Shown here piece after piece: positions 12,000 through 22,650 of a stretch of 64,000 nucleotides of DNA. Position 1 is the first letter of the stretch, and every line of letters starts with the position of its first letter. The notes beneath the pieces are model-generated. The model searched no databases, was not told the DNA's origin, and saw only the letters and a list, made by a program, of their open reading frames with translations. Source of the stretch: Chrysemys picta bellii. Lineage: Eukaryota > Chordata > Testudines > Emydidae. The stretch is taken from contig NW_027052933.1 of assembly GCF_011386835.1 (NCBI RefSeq), positions 30,001 through 94,000 of the forward strand, in the 5' to 3' direction. The position numbers and the translations under genes were made by a program.

Positions 12000-12113
12000 C
12001 TGTGCAGGCACCTCTCAGGATCTCTGTTTCCTCACAGGCCTAACGATTGGGCACTCATGGCTCTTTCCCTCATTCCAGGCGGGAGATCAGTTCAGGTTTG
12101 GGAAGGGGGGACC
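12000..12113 (-). pseudogene. psi-ZNF-B1 KRAB-B-like exon with nonsense codon
   Basis: Same 114-bp exon length and splice sites as the intact copies, but codon 14 after the split glycine is TGA (12070-12072) where ZNF-A has CGA. The same TGA is in psi-B2 at 46532-46534, so it predates the segmental duplication. A second stop (TAG) follows in the exon of both copies. The change is the typical outcome of CpG deamination. Confidence 0.85.
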
Positions 12114-12704
12114 CTGTGCAGGGAGTGAAATCAGACCAGATCAGGGTGTGTGGAGGATTGAGAGAGTGTCTGTCAGAAAGGACATTCCATGGGTGGAACC
12201 TGTCCCTGTGCTCTGCTGGCAGAACATGGAATCCAAGAGGATGGGAACATGGTCACTGAGCCACCTTGGGGGAGGCAGACGTCTGGGGAGGTGGGGGGAA
12301 TTGTGACGCCCTCACTAGGAGTTCCTAGGATCTGTGCTCTCTGGGGGCCCTGCTGACGCATACCCAGCTCTGGAGTTAAACCCCTGCCCATTTCTAAACC
12401 GGCAGAGCCCAGAGCACTCCACATGGCTGGAGCTGTTAGCAAGGAGGGAAGTGAACAGGGATTGTGTGTGTGAATGAGAAACAACACAGACAGGACAATA
12501 CAGGGCTTCTCCGCCTGGAAAGCGAGGAGGGTCAGATTGGGATGATTCAGTATATCTGGTAGGTTTTGACACCCTGTTCTCACTGGAGAGTGTATGGAGA
12601 TGCAAGTCTCTTTCACACGGCAGCTGTGCATTACGGAGCCCATTCCCCTCCAATCTAACTGACCAGGGAAGAAGCTGACCAGTCTCAGACATGCAGACCC
12701 CAGG
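12114..12704 (-). other. psi-ZNF-B1 intron; KRAB-A exon deleted
   Basis: Intronic DNA matching 46576-47560 of psi-B2, except for the MITE present only there. At about 12704 the sequence jumps from the position matching 47564 to that matching about 47998. This removes the whole KRAB-A exon and the left half of a hAT element. Short shared CCCA at the two ends suggests end-joining with microhomology. No KRAB-A remnant is left. Confidence 0.75.
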
Positions 12705-13092
12705 ACTCCACACCCTATCCAATTCCCCCTGTCCCCTGACTGCCCCGACCCCTATTGAAACCCCCCCCTTTTCAGGCCCCCCGAGATTCCCACACCTATC
12801 GAACCACCCCCTGCTCCCTGCCCCTGGAAACCCTGCCCCTTATCCAACCCCCACCCCTGACCGCTTACTGTGCTGGTCAGAGCACCAGGACTAGTACCTG
12901 TGCAATCCGGCTGGAGCCAGCCACACCACCACGCAGTCTAGAGCACTGGCGGCATGGCAAGTTGAGGCTGTGGAGAAGGGGGGACAGCAGGGGAGGGGCC
13001 AGGGGCTAGCCTCCCTGGCCAGGAGCTCAAGGGCTGGGCAGGACGGTCCCGTGGGCCAGATGTGGCCCACGGGCATAGTTTGCCCACCTCTG
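12705..13092 (+). mobile_element. Right half of the pre-duplication hAT element
   Basis: Matches 47998-48397, ends GTTTGCCCACCTCTG and is followed by CACTAGTC (13093-13100), the same 8-bp target duplication that flanks the complete copy at 47764-48397. The left half and left target copy were lost in the deletion that also took KRAB-A. Confidence 0.85.
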
Positions 13093-13100
13093 CACTAGTC

Positions 13101-14762
13101 ACAGGGAAAAATAAGCAAAACAGAGAAGCTCTGGGAGGGCCAGAAAAGCAGAAATCCCCCCACACCCCGCTCAGAGCAGCCAGGAGGCTTCAGGGGGTGG
13201 GGTGAAGGTGAGAGCTCCTTTTCCTTCACAGCAGGTGGAGCAGGGCAGGGTCTTCTCATTTCCCACACGCCTGCCAGCCACAGGCTGATACGAGAAGCAG
13301 AGCTCTAAGCCAGGGAGAGGGACAGGAATCCCAACAGCTTCCCTTTGTATTTCACAGCAGCTAGTGGGGTGTTTCCAGTGTCAGAAATGGAGGAATGTCC
13401 CCCTCCGCCCCTAGCCAATGGGCCTGTTCACAAAATCAGGCCCAGGTTGATCATTTTCCAGCAGGTTTATCACACCCTGTCCCCAAACTGCCTCACACTG
13501 TGTGTTTCGTGCCCCTCCCCCTCTATAGCAAATCCTCCTCTTCCCCCACCCCGCGCAGCTCCCTTCAACTCCCCTACCTGAGCTGTCTCAATCACAGCCA
13601 TTTCCCTTCTCTGTCCCCTGGAAGACCGGACGATCTGGAACAAAATGTGGATGTGATTCCTTAGCTTGTCAGGGCGAGAGGGGCAATGGGAGAGGTTACA
13701 GAAGGGGCTTGTGTCCATGTCCCCCGTCTCTCCCTGCAGACAGACGCTCTGAACTCTGCCACAATGGGAAAACCCTCAATCACTTTATCACAATACAGAC
13801 CTGCCCCCCCCACCTCAGCACTGAACACCCTGCAACACCAGTAGGTCCCTAAAAGGTGTCCTTTGTGCAGAGTCATTTCTCTGCCTGGCTTCAGCCCTTT
13901 TCCCAGGTCTCTCCATCACCTGGGATCTCAGGCTCAGGGGCTCGTATAGTTAGAGTGGTTCCAGCCACTGGAGAAAGTGCTCCTGGGCTGGTTTAAGAGG
14001 GGTGTGATGAAGCTGGAATGGTCTTAATGGTTTCTCTGAATATCATGTGTGTGCCTCAGTTTCCCCATGTGTTACTCAAGTATCAAGCTGGTGGGATACG
14101 GGTGTGTGATCATTGCGGAGACCTCTAGAGGGCAGGTGTGATTGTAGAGTGGCTGCCTGGGCATAGAGAATGGCCAAAATTCTGTATCCTGGAAGCGATG
14201 GCCTGACCCCGTCCTCTGCAAGGAACTAGCCAAAGGTGTGGGAGAACAAAGAGATAGGGGGAGGCCAGGTGACCTGTTTTCCTGGGAAAGAGAGAAAGCA
14301 CGGAGGAGGGGCAGCTGGATGTCACTGAAGATGGGGGGCTGGAATCGGGTCAGTCTCTTGGTTTGGGAATCAGCGGGGAGAGCCCAGGGCCGGATCCGGT
14401 CTCTGGATGCTCCCCAAGATGGACTTTGATTTCTGTGTTAACAAGATCTGTTCTATGCTGTGTTCCCAGCCTGCCTCCCCCAGCCCCAGGTTCACCCCCC
14501 GCCAGCTGTACCCTGTTCTTATCCCTGGCTCCTAGTCCCAGGCAGAGGCACTGAAACAATCTGTACAGTGTGTGTGTGTGGGGGGGGGGCACTGAGAGCC
14601 ATTGAGAAACCCCTTCAAGCCAGGGGGTGTGGCAGGGCCCACCAGCCTAGATCAAGCACATCTGCCACCACCATCCCCCGCCATGATTGTGCCCCTGAGC
14701 CCCTCTCCTTTCCCACCTCCCAGCTGGGGCCCCCCACCCTGCATTCAGTTTGGCCCCTGCCA
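13101..14762. other. psi-ZNF-B1 former intron 1, gene-free
   Basis: Homologous to ZNF-A intron 1 (about 1400-3510) and to psi-B2 (48406-50057). It includes a truncated copy of the LTR-like repeat from 14003. Homology to ZNF-A stops at about 14762, just after GCATTCAGTTTGGCCCCTGCC, before the CpG-rich first exon, which is absent here. Confidence 0.6.
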
Positions 14763-15275
14763 ACCAGAGGGCTGGGGAGGGAGGACAGCTATTGGACACC
14801 AGAGGTTGTACCAAGTAGACTCCTCAAAAGTGGGTGTGCTTGTCCTGGCTTGTTGCTCCAAAGCTCTGTAATAAAGTTATTTTACTGGAAGGGTGTATGT
14901 GGCATACATTGAATAATAAGACTAAAGTACTGTATAATGGCAATGTGTATGTGTTCATTGTTGGGAAAAGGTGTATGAGTGAAGAGTGGAAGTTTCTTTT
15001 GTAGGTTAAAAGAAGCCAAGAAGGGGAGAAGGAAAAAGAACAGAACAAGTTAACTAAAAAAACTATAGCTAGCAAACTCAGTCCAAAGATAAGACACTGG
15101 CTCCGTTCAAGGACACTGCTCACAGCTAAGACTTGGCTGACAACCAAGAAGGGGGGGCTTGAATGTGCCCAAGCAGCTGTAAAATCTGCAAAACACTGCC
15201 AGGCATTAATGAAATGTGTTAGTTTCTTTTCTCACAGGTAAAAGAAGCGCTACCCAAAGACCCTATCAGCCCTGC
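14763..15275 (+). other. Unassigned segment leading into the ERV remnant
   Basis: Nearly identical to 50058-50568. Begins exactly where homology to the large ZNF genes ends. It holds an AATAAA at about 14870 and purine-rich stretches but no open frame that I recognise. It is probably part of the same inserted retroviral sequence. Confidence 0.35.
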
Positions 15276-15443
15276 CACTCCTTGGAACCAGGAGAATGGA
15301 TCTATGTAAAGCTCCACCAATGAAAGACTGCTTTGGCTCCACACTGGAAAGGCCCTTACCAAGTCCTGCTGACTACCAACACTACTATGAAGTGCCAAGG
15401 ATTGACTGCCTGGACCCATGCGTCTCACTGCGTCTCCTTTTGA
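15276..15443 (+). pseudogene. ERV pol remnant: integrase C-terminus, copy 1
   Basis: Plus-strand fragment resembling the C-terminal end of a gammaretrovirus-like integrase, recognised by the short motif WKGPYQVLL in a matching context. An in-frame TGA lies at 15321-15323 and the frame closes soon after. The second copy at 50572-50739 has the same TGA (50617-50619), so the break predates the duplication. No reverse transcriptase, protease or gag was recognised upstream. Dead remnant. Confidence 0.7.
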
Positions 15444-15789
15444 TATTTCTTTTCTTCCTTCTGAACAGCAGGAGAGAAGGACAAGGTGATGTGCTGGTAA
15501 CCTCTCCCTTGTCCAGTGACAGAGCTAACCTGCATTCAGTATTTGATACAGAAACCAAAGCACTACAGGGTGATGTGCTGGTAATCTCTCTCCTGTATGA
15601 TGCTGAGCCACGATTCCTTCAGGAAAGAAGGAGGAAGACTCACTCCGCTGAAATTGCCAAAGTCCAGGAATTCCTGACTACAAAAGACATTAAGAACTGA
15701 CCCTGGTGAAGAAACAAAAAATTATACACTGGCAGGAAGAAACTTTTGGGACTCATGTTTGGGAATGTGGTATTGATTGAATTTGGGGG

Positions 15790-17003
15790 TGTGACAGTGT
15801 ACCCCATAAGGCTTTATGGGGAGGTGGTGCTTATAAATTTATGTATGACATAACTGGAATATGTTTTGTGCTGCCTGTGCCATGTAACATATCTCCGTAA
15901 GAGTTATGGTCTACTATATCTATTCATCCTATTTGTACATATATATCATTTCCTACTCGAGGTTAAGAATATGGGCTGTATGCTTGCCTGATTTCTAAGT
16001 AAGCTTTGTGAGGCATTTGGTCAACTTCTTTAGGAAGGAATTCGCCAGGTTAAGTACCTGATCAGGAGACACTTAGGGAACAATGCATCTTGGAATGCTC
16101 CAATCCACATGAGAAGTCTTCCTGGAGACATGCAAGATGCCATGTGGACAATGGTGTCGGCCTGCAAAGACTGAGTCATGCAGGGGCATGTGACTTGCCC
16201 AGGTGACTCCAAAACTCCATCTTGGAGCTGGGCTTTGCATAGGAGGGAGGAGGGGGGTCTCCACCCACAAGAGAGAGTCTACTTAAACCTGTGGGAGACC
16301 CCTCCATTTTGTCTTCAGCTGGCTAAAGAAGGAGCCTCTCCACCCCCCCGCCCCAGGATACTTGAAGGAGACTGAAACAAAGGACAGTAACTGCAGGGGG
16401 TGTGAGTGATAGCTGGACCCAGGCTAAAAGGAGATTCGCCTGTAAAAGGGAGCACTCTGGAACTGGTGAGGAAATTATCTGTATTCAGTTTAATTAGGCA
16501 TAGATCTGCGCATTTTATTTTATTTTGCTTGGTGACTTACTTTGTTCTGTCTGTTACTACTTTGAACCACTTAAATCCTACTGTCTGTATTTAATAAAAT
16601 CACCTTTTATTTAGTAATTTACTCAGAGTATGTATTAATACCTGGGGGAGCAAACAACTGTGTATATCTCTCTATCAGTGTTATAGGGGGCGGACAATTT
16701 ATGAGTTTGTCCTGCATAAGCTTTATGCAGGGTAAAACGGATTTATCTGGGTTTAGACCCCATTGGGAGTTGGGCATCTGAGTGCTAAAGACAAGCACAC
16801 TACTGTGAGCTGTTTTCAGGTAAACTTGCAGCTTTGGGACAGGAGATTCAGACTCTGGATCTGTGTCTGGAGCCAGACGGGAGTGTCTGGCTCAGCAAGA
16901 CAGGGTGCTGGAGTCCTGAGCTGGCAGGGAAAACAGAAGCAGGGGTAGTCTTTGCACATCTGGTGGCAGCTCCCAAGGGGTTTCTGTGATCCAACCCGTC
17001 ACA
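15790..17003 (+). mobile_element. Solo LTR, 1,214 bp, inserted in ERV copy 1
   Basis: Starts TGTGAC and ends GTCACA, with a 5-bp direct repeat GGGGG on each side (15785-15789 and 17004-17008). ERV copy 2 has the empty site near 51081-51086 (ATTTGGGGGTTTATTCC). A polyadenylation signal AATAAA lies near 16592. No internal retroviral genes accompany it, so it is a solo LTR left by recombination between two LTRs. It is absent from copy 2, so it was probably acquired after the segmental duplication. Confidence 0.85.
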
Positions 17004-17540
17004 GGGGGTTTATTCCACAGGCTGCGCCCTGTGTTTTTGGATAAGTCCTTCAGCATGTATTGCCCTACCTAACTGGATTTTAAATGACAAATACCAAAGG
17101 CACCTTGTTGCCACTGCCCCCGCCAACCCCTCCATTACACTATTACCCCTGTAAAACATCTAAATACAGACAATGCCATATATCTGATAAAACCCAATGG
17201 CCAAGGCCTTCACACTTTAGTGATTTATTTAAATATTGTCTGAAAAAGTTTATTTTTAAGTTTCAGGATATCCCATATAAGCGAACAATTGAGTGGAAAA
17301 AGACTGGTCAAAGGAGATAAAAGTATATGACATCACTACAAATGAGCTTCAAGAATTTGAAATTAAGGTTTTATAATAGGATTGATATAATGGCCATTCG
17401 AGGGGTCTGTAGTATATCAGGGGGAAGGGTTCCTTGTTGTTTTGGTTACCCAATTAGTAAATAATCAGACTCATACTCAGAGAGTGTGTTCTGCCACTGG
17501 AAATTTTACCGGTATTGAAATGATCTCAGTAAGTAACTAA

Positions 17541-17769
17541 GGCTTGGTCTACACTAACCCCCCAAATCGAACTAAGGTATGCAACTTCAGCTACGTGAAT
17601 AACGTAGCTGAAGTTTCAAGTACCTTAGTTCGATCTTACCTCGGTCCACACGCGGCAGGCAGGCTCCCCCGTCAACTCCGCGGCTCCCCATTGACTCCGC
17701 GGTACTCCTCTCGTCTAGCTGGAGTACCGCAGTCGACGGCAAGCACTTCCAGGTTCGACTTATCGCGTC
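17541..17769 (+). repeat. Truncated hairpin-forming repeat replacing part of env
   Basis: Begins GGCTTGGTCTACACTAACC, a left end common to many sauropsid interspersed repeats. It contains an inverted repeat at about 17571-17632 centred on ACGTGAATAACGT. It ends without a matching right terminus. In ERV copy 2 the same place holds about 700 bp of env (51617-52321), so insertion was accompanied or followed by a deletion in copy 1. Confidence 0.6.
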
Positions 17770-18694
17770 CAGGTTGGTGTGGGCTTCCACATACTGAATC
17801 CTGCCATGTCCATGGGAAGGATGCATGTGGGACTGGATTATTCACCGTGACATCTGGGAGATTAGACCACCTGGTAATGCCTAGCCAATTTCTTGTTAGT
17901 GCTCCTGGAATAACTCCTGATATTTGGATTGGAATAGGGAATCAGTGGACATTTTGGCCCTTGGAACTCCTGCAGCTTCAGTATGTAAGGAAATTGAAGC
18001 AAGGGGAAGCTGTCACAATCAGGGCCGGCTCCAGGCACCAGCTTGGCAAGCAGGTGCTTGGGGCGGCCACTCAGGAGAAGGGCGGCAGGTCCAGCTATTC
18101 TGCGGCAATTCAGCGGACGGTCCCTCACTCCCGCTCACGGCTTTTTTTTTTTTTTTTTTTTGGCTGCTTGGGGCAGCCAAAACCCTGGAGCCGGCCCTGG
18201 TCACAATGTTTAACAAAGTGTGTTGAGCAGATATGGGACAAGGAACTACCCTGACAGGACAGTTGCTATTCCAAGCTAATGATAGCTGCGTATACATTAA
18301 GGCCACCTCTTTGCTAGACTTACATTTTAATCTCACCACGGCCACAGTAAATCACATTATTTATTGTCCAGCAGACAAAGCCCTACAATTAGATCTTAGG
18401 TATCAGATTTCTTTTAATTGGACCACTTTGATATCCGACCGGTTTCAAAATTTACGCTTACTCCTACCAGAGGTTCAGAAAATTTCTGACTTAGAGTCAA
18501 ATCCATGTGCTTCAGAATATATATCAAATGAAAAACATGATTTCATACGGCCTATAGAGTGTCTATTTTGTGTACTAATTATGATGTGATGTGCTATGTA
18601 ACTAAGGCAGTGAAACAACCCCATCATATTATTACAATGGGGGCATTACTGCTTGCATTCCTTTTGTTTAGTGTAGGAATATGTTGTTGTAAGG
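17770..18694 (+). pseudogene. ERV env remnant, copy 1
   Basis: Remnant of a retroviral envelope gene, 5'-truncated by the repeat before it. It matches 52322-53240 of copy 2. It is interrupted by a 180-bp MITE at 18020-18199 and spread over different reading frames on the two sides. The downstream part includes several N-glycosylation-like NxT/S sites and ends in a hydrophobic stretch with three cysteines (18637-18694) that looks like the membrane anchor. The env frame is then cut by another repeat. It cannot make a full envelope protein. Confidence 0.7.
18020..18199. mobile_element. 180-bp hAT-like MITE nested in env, copy 1
   Basis: Perfect 16-bp terminal inverted repeats (CAGGGCCGGCTCCAGG) and perfect 8-bp target duplications GTCACAAT (18012-18019 and 18200-18207). 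It contains a long T run. The identical insertion is at 52571-52750, so it landed before the duplication. Confidence 0.92.
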
Positions 18695-20371
18695 CAGTGG
18701 TTCCCAAACTTTAACAACCTGTGAACCCCTTTCACTAAAATGTCAAGTCTTGGGAACCCCCTCTTAAAAATAATATTTCCAGGGATTTTCTCCTTTACCT
18801 GAGTATAAATTATAAAAGCAGTGATCTTGGAAATATAAAATTTATTTTTGTGACATGCTTATTGAATGATTTGAGGACAATTTCCTGAAGGGACCCTTAC
18901 CCTTAAAGAGCTTTTCTGGCTCCGACATTTACATTTCTACACAGGGTGGTTTGGCCCACAGAAATAAAAATCGGCACATCTTCCATGTGTTTTTGGACCA
19001 ATGGAAAAAACCAGGTACAATTCAAGTGACTTTTAAAATTGTCTATGAAACCGAGTTAACAAAATAAATGATCTTATGAATGACCAGAAAATATACGTCT
19101 CAAGTGAAAAAAACTGTAACTGGGCTTCTTTGCAAAGAAATTGTAAGTGTTCTTACAGGAAAAGCCACAAACTGTCTGGAAAGGAAGAGTAGACTGAATT
19201 ACTTGCCTCAGTGAAATTAAATATCCAGAGAATTGCTGGGCCTGTGATGATGATGACTAGGGCTTGCTCACCTGTGGCTCCCCCTCCCCGTGCTGTGGAG
19301 GCATGGCCAGCCAGGTCTGCATCTGCAAGCAGGCCCCCTGCCTCAGGTGCACCTCCCATTGGCTGTGCTGGCCAATAGACTGGGAGCCTCCCGACCAATG
19401 GGCTGGGGGGCGGGAGCAAAGGGCTTGATTGTAGGGAACTCTGGAGTAGGGGAGGCAGTGGGGGAGGGAATTGTCTGGCACAAAGGGGGGACTCTCTGGA
19501 GGGGATGACAGGGGCACAGGGGCCATTGGGGGGTCTCTCAGGGGGACAGAGGATTGGGTGGGTCTCTGTGGGATGGGGGGAGTGATGGACGGAGCCAGCC
19601 ACAGCCCGGGTCTGCTCTGCGGAGGGTGGGGGGTTGCTATAGCCCCCTCAGGAAGCCCCCTCTGTCCTGTGTATTTTATGCCACCCTGGGGTGCCCATCG
19701 CTGCTCCCTTCCCCCTCCCCCGGCTCCATCTGTCTGTCCCCACAACTCACCAGCTGTGTCTGTCTCTGTCTGACAGTGACAGGCTCCTTCTGCTCTCTCT
19801 CTGCCTGGGGCTGAGAGCTGCTGCCTGGGACTCCCTCCCCCTCCCTGCTGGGGAGGCGTGGCCAGGCAGCTCTGGCACCACCCACTGCAGATCCCATTGG
19901 CCGGGGTTCCTGGCCAATGGGCTGGGAGCCAGGTCAGAGCTGGGGCCTCTCAGCAGCTCACAGTGATGGGGGGGGAGAGCTGCCCCCGAGATGAGCGCGC
20001 CCCACATTGCCGACCCATGGCACGGGGATCCCCAAAGCACGGGGCCTGGGGCCCAAACATTGGTGGAGCTGGGTCCACCTTCAGGAATATTGGTGGAGCA
20101 TGAGCACCACGGGCCCATATAACTCGCCACCTATGGGTGCTGGGGCATATTCCTGTGAAAGTGAAACTAAGCCAGTTCCAGTGCCCAGAGAGAGCCATGG
20201 CTGCAGAGCTCTATGCTTTTCATGGAGATGGATTACCAGGAGTGCTCCAGCCATGGAGTCCGGGTGCTCTACGTGCCTTGCCAGTGTGGACACCTCAGGA
20301 GTTAAGATGCCCGGGGCTGATTTAATGCGCTCTAACTTGCAAGTGTAGACAGGGCCTAAGTTACCCTGAGT
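18695..20371. repeat. Interspersed repeats after env, copy 1
   Basis: Begins CAGTGGTTCCCAAACTTT, a typical hAT-type left end, directly after the env anchor. It continues through AT-rich DNA into a GC-rich stretch (about 19260-20000). A right end GTGTAGACAGGGCCTA is seen at about 20344-20359. Paired with 53241-54911. Several elements are probably nested; their borders cannot be set from one window. Confidence 0.4.
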
Positions 20372-20545
20372 AGACCCAGGTTCAGTTCCCTGCTCTGTGT
20401 GAACTCAGGCAAGTCACTTATTCTGTCTGGTCCTGACTTTCCCTTTTGTAAAATGGGGGTAAGAGCCCTTCCCCATCTGCAGCAGGGCGAGGCTCAGCAC
20501 ATTGAAGTTTGTGCGGTGCTCAGGTAGTGCCATGATGGGGGCCAG
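20372..20545 (+). repeat. SINE-like repeat (tRNA/CORE type), copy 1
   Basis: Contains the run GGCAAGTCACTT followed by TTTTGTAAAATGGGGG, the conserved body of CORE/MIR-type and turtle tRNA-derived SINEs. Paired with about 54912-55085. Family assignment is from memory of the motif only. Confidence 0.5.
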
Positions 20546-22263
20546 AGAGGGGCCTGCAATAGCTACAGAAGTGCAGCTGTTTCCTGTTTACGTCAAATCA
20601 CAAAACATCACATTGGGGTTGTTGCAAACTTTCCTGATTTCACACTGACTCCTTCACTTGCTGGTGTTTCTCTTAATGCCCCAGCACACATTCACAGTAA
20701 AAGTTTTAAACAAACAATTTAATACTGGTACACAGTGATGATTATTGTGAAGCTTGGTTGAGGTGGAGGAGTCAGAGGGTGGGATATTTCCCAGGGAATG
20801 CCTTACTGCTAAATGATGAACGAGCAATTGGCTGAGCCCTCAATGGTTAACTCTCACACTCTACAAGGCAGCAGAAATGAAGGGAGGGGAGACAGCATGG
20901 CAGAGACAGAGACACACACTGTGTGTGTATGTGTGTGTGAGAGAGAGAGAGAGAGGCGCATTTCCCCTTTAAATAAGCTGACCCATTCTTAAGTACGCTG
21001 CCTTGTTAAGTTAATCAGCAAGCTGCTGCCAGGAAGTTCCCTCCATCATGAGCCCTGTCATGTGTCCCCCTTGATCTATGGAAGATGGGGTAAGCGGGGT
21101 GAAGGAGCAAGGGGGAGGGGGGATGCCCTGACATTAGCCCCCCCTCTTTCTTCCCTCCCCCCAACACAGCAAGCAGGAGTCTCAGGGAGCCGCTCCAAGG
21201 CAGCGGGCAGGAGCAGCACATGGCAGTGGGGGGAGGGACAGCTGAACTCCGGGCAACTGGGAACTTAGGGGAGCAGGGAGCTGATGGGGCGCTGCCGGCC
21301 CACCCTGGTTCCAAGGTCCCACCAGCTAGCTGTAACGGGCTGCTCTTCCTGCAAGCAGTGGACAAAGCAGGCGGCTGCTTAAGGATGCTAGAAGGGAGCA
21401 TTGCACAACTTGAAATGAGCGTGTTTCCTAATTGATCAGCAACGTAACAATGAAACATTAACCGGGACGACTTTAAGTGAGGAGATACTGTATTTGCCTT
21501 CTGGCTTCTCAGATCTTTAAAATGCGATCTGAGCGCAGCCTAAAGTTTTTCTGTGCGACCAAGAAAGCCGGAAACTTCCTTTGTTTAGGAAAGGAAAGCC
21601 AAGAGTCTCACCTCATAATATGCTTCCAGGAGCTGGGGCTTTAACAAACACAACAAATACAATGAGACTCATTATAAAATCATGAGTGTTGGAAACACCG
21701 CATCTCTACACTGAGCCAGAGCTGCCTTACTGTACATGAGAATCAGGCCTTTGAAACATTGATATCAGCTTAACCTAGGTTTTGTCCTGTGAGTTTCATA
21801 TCACTGGACTTGGAAGAATTAGACTTTTATCGGTTGATGTCTGTAAATGTTGATTTCACACAAACCAGGAAAAAATACTCCCATTGCTAATAACTGAAAT
21901 TTACCAATAGGCCCAGTAAGAACAATGCTGCCTGAGAACGTATTAGACATTGATTTAAGAATATTTCCTCTGCATATTTTGACATGTGATGTTGACAATC
22001 TCTATTTTAATGGGTATGAAGCTTTAACTTTTTGAATCTGTCTCTACTGTCATTAAATAGTTATTGTCTGACCCAAATATTGTCTGATCCCGCCCTAAAT
22101 CTCCCACCACTGTGAACATTTAAATTGATAACAATTGGAATGAAATGCTTAAAGGCCAGATTTTTGTGAAAGTTTAAATCAATAAATATAAAATTGCTTA
22201 AAAATAAAAATTCTGCCAAGCCTGACTATCCCACCTTAGACACACAACTCCACACAGGGAGCC
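20546..22263. repeat. Interspersed repeat and gene-free DNA
   Basis: Paired with 55086-57632. It lacks about 830 bp found there (55227 to about 56057). A GT/GA simple repeat lies at about 20920-20956. The stretch ending near 21490 (CTTTAAGTGAGGAGATACTG) looks like the right end of a DNA transposon whose left end survives only in the other copy near 55850. The rest shows no gene. Confidence 0.45.
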
Positions 22264-22650
22264 ATGGCCATAGAGAACCCCCAGGAAAGTCTCCAGGAGG
22301 AAGCTCCATGTCCCATTTGTCTGCAGTATTTCACAGAAGCTGTCACTCTGCAGTGCAGGCACGTCAGCCAGTGCTGGGAGGGATCCGATACAGCCGTCTC
22401 CTGCCCTCAGAAACTGTGCAACAGAGAAACGTCAGGCTGAACATGCAGCTGGCAAACATGGTAGAAATCGCCAATCGGCTGAGTTTACAAGCAGCAAAGG
22501 GAGCAGGAGACGGGGTGTGTGGGGAACACCAGGAGACTCTGAAACTTCTGTGAAGAGGATCAAACCCCCATCTGTCTGGTTTGCCATCTGTCCTGGGCTC
22601 ACAGAACTCACACGGTGGTTCCCATAGAGGAAGCTGCCCAGGAGTACAAG
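22264..22650 (+). pseudogene. TRIM-type RING/B-box exon 1 fossil, copy 1
   Basis: Plus-strand remnant of the first coding exon of a TRIM E3 ligase-like gene. The opening frame from ATG 22264 contains ESLQEEAPCPICLQYFTEAV, the first half of a RING finger. The part with the middle RING cysteine/histidine pairs is shortened, and a frameshift after SCPQ leads to TGA at 22438-22440. In the next frame QQRNVRLNMQLANMVEIANR and [12 protein letters not shown] (start of a B-box) follow, and the exon ends at a donor-like AAG/GTAGGG. A RING domain cannot form. Paired with 57633-58022, so it died before the duplication. Confidence 0.8.

Noticed and set aside
17544..18254. A 236-codon frame near 17.5-18.3 kb as one gene
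   Set aside because: It runs from a truncated repeat through an env fragment into a MITE, so it joins three unrelated sources by chance.
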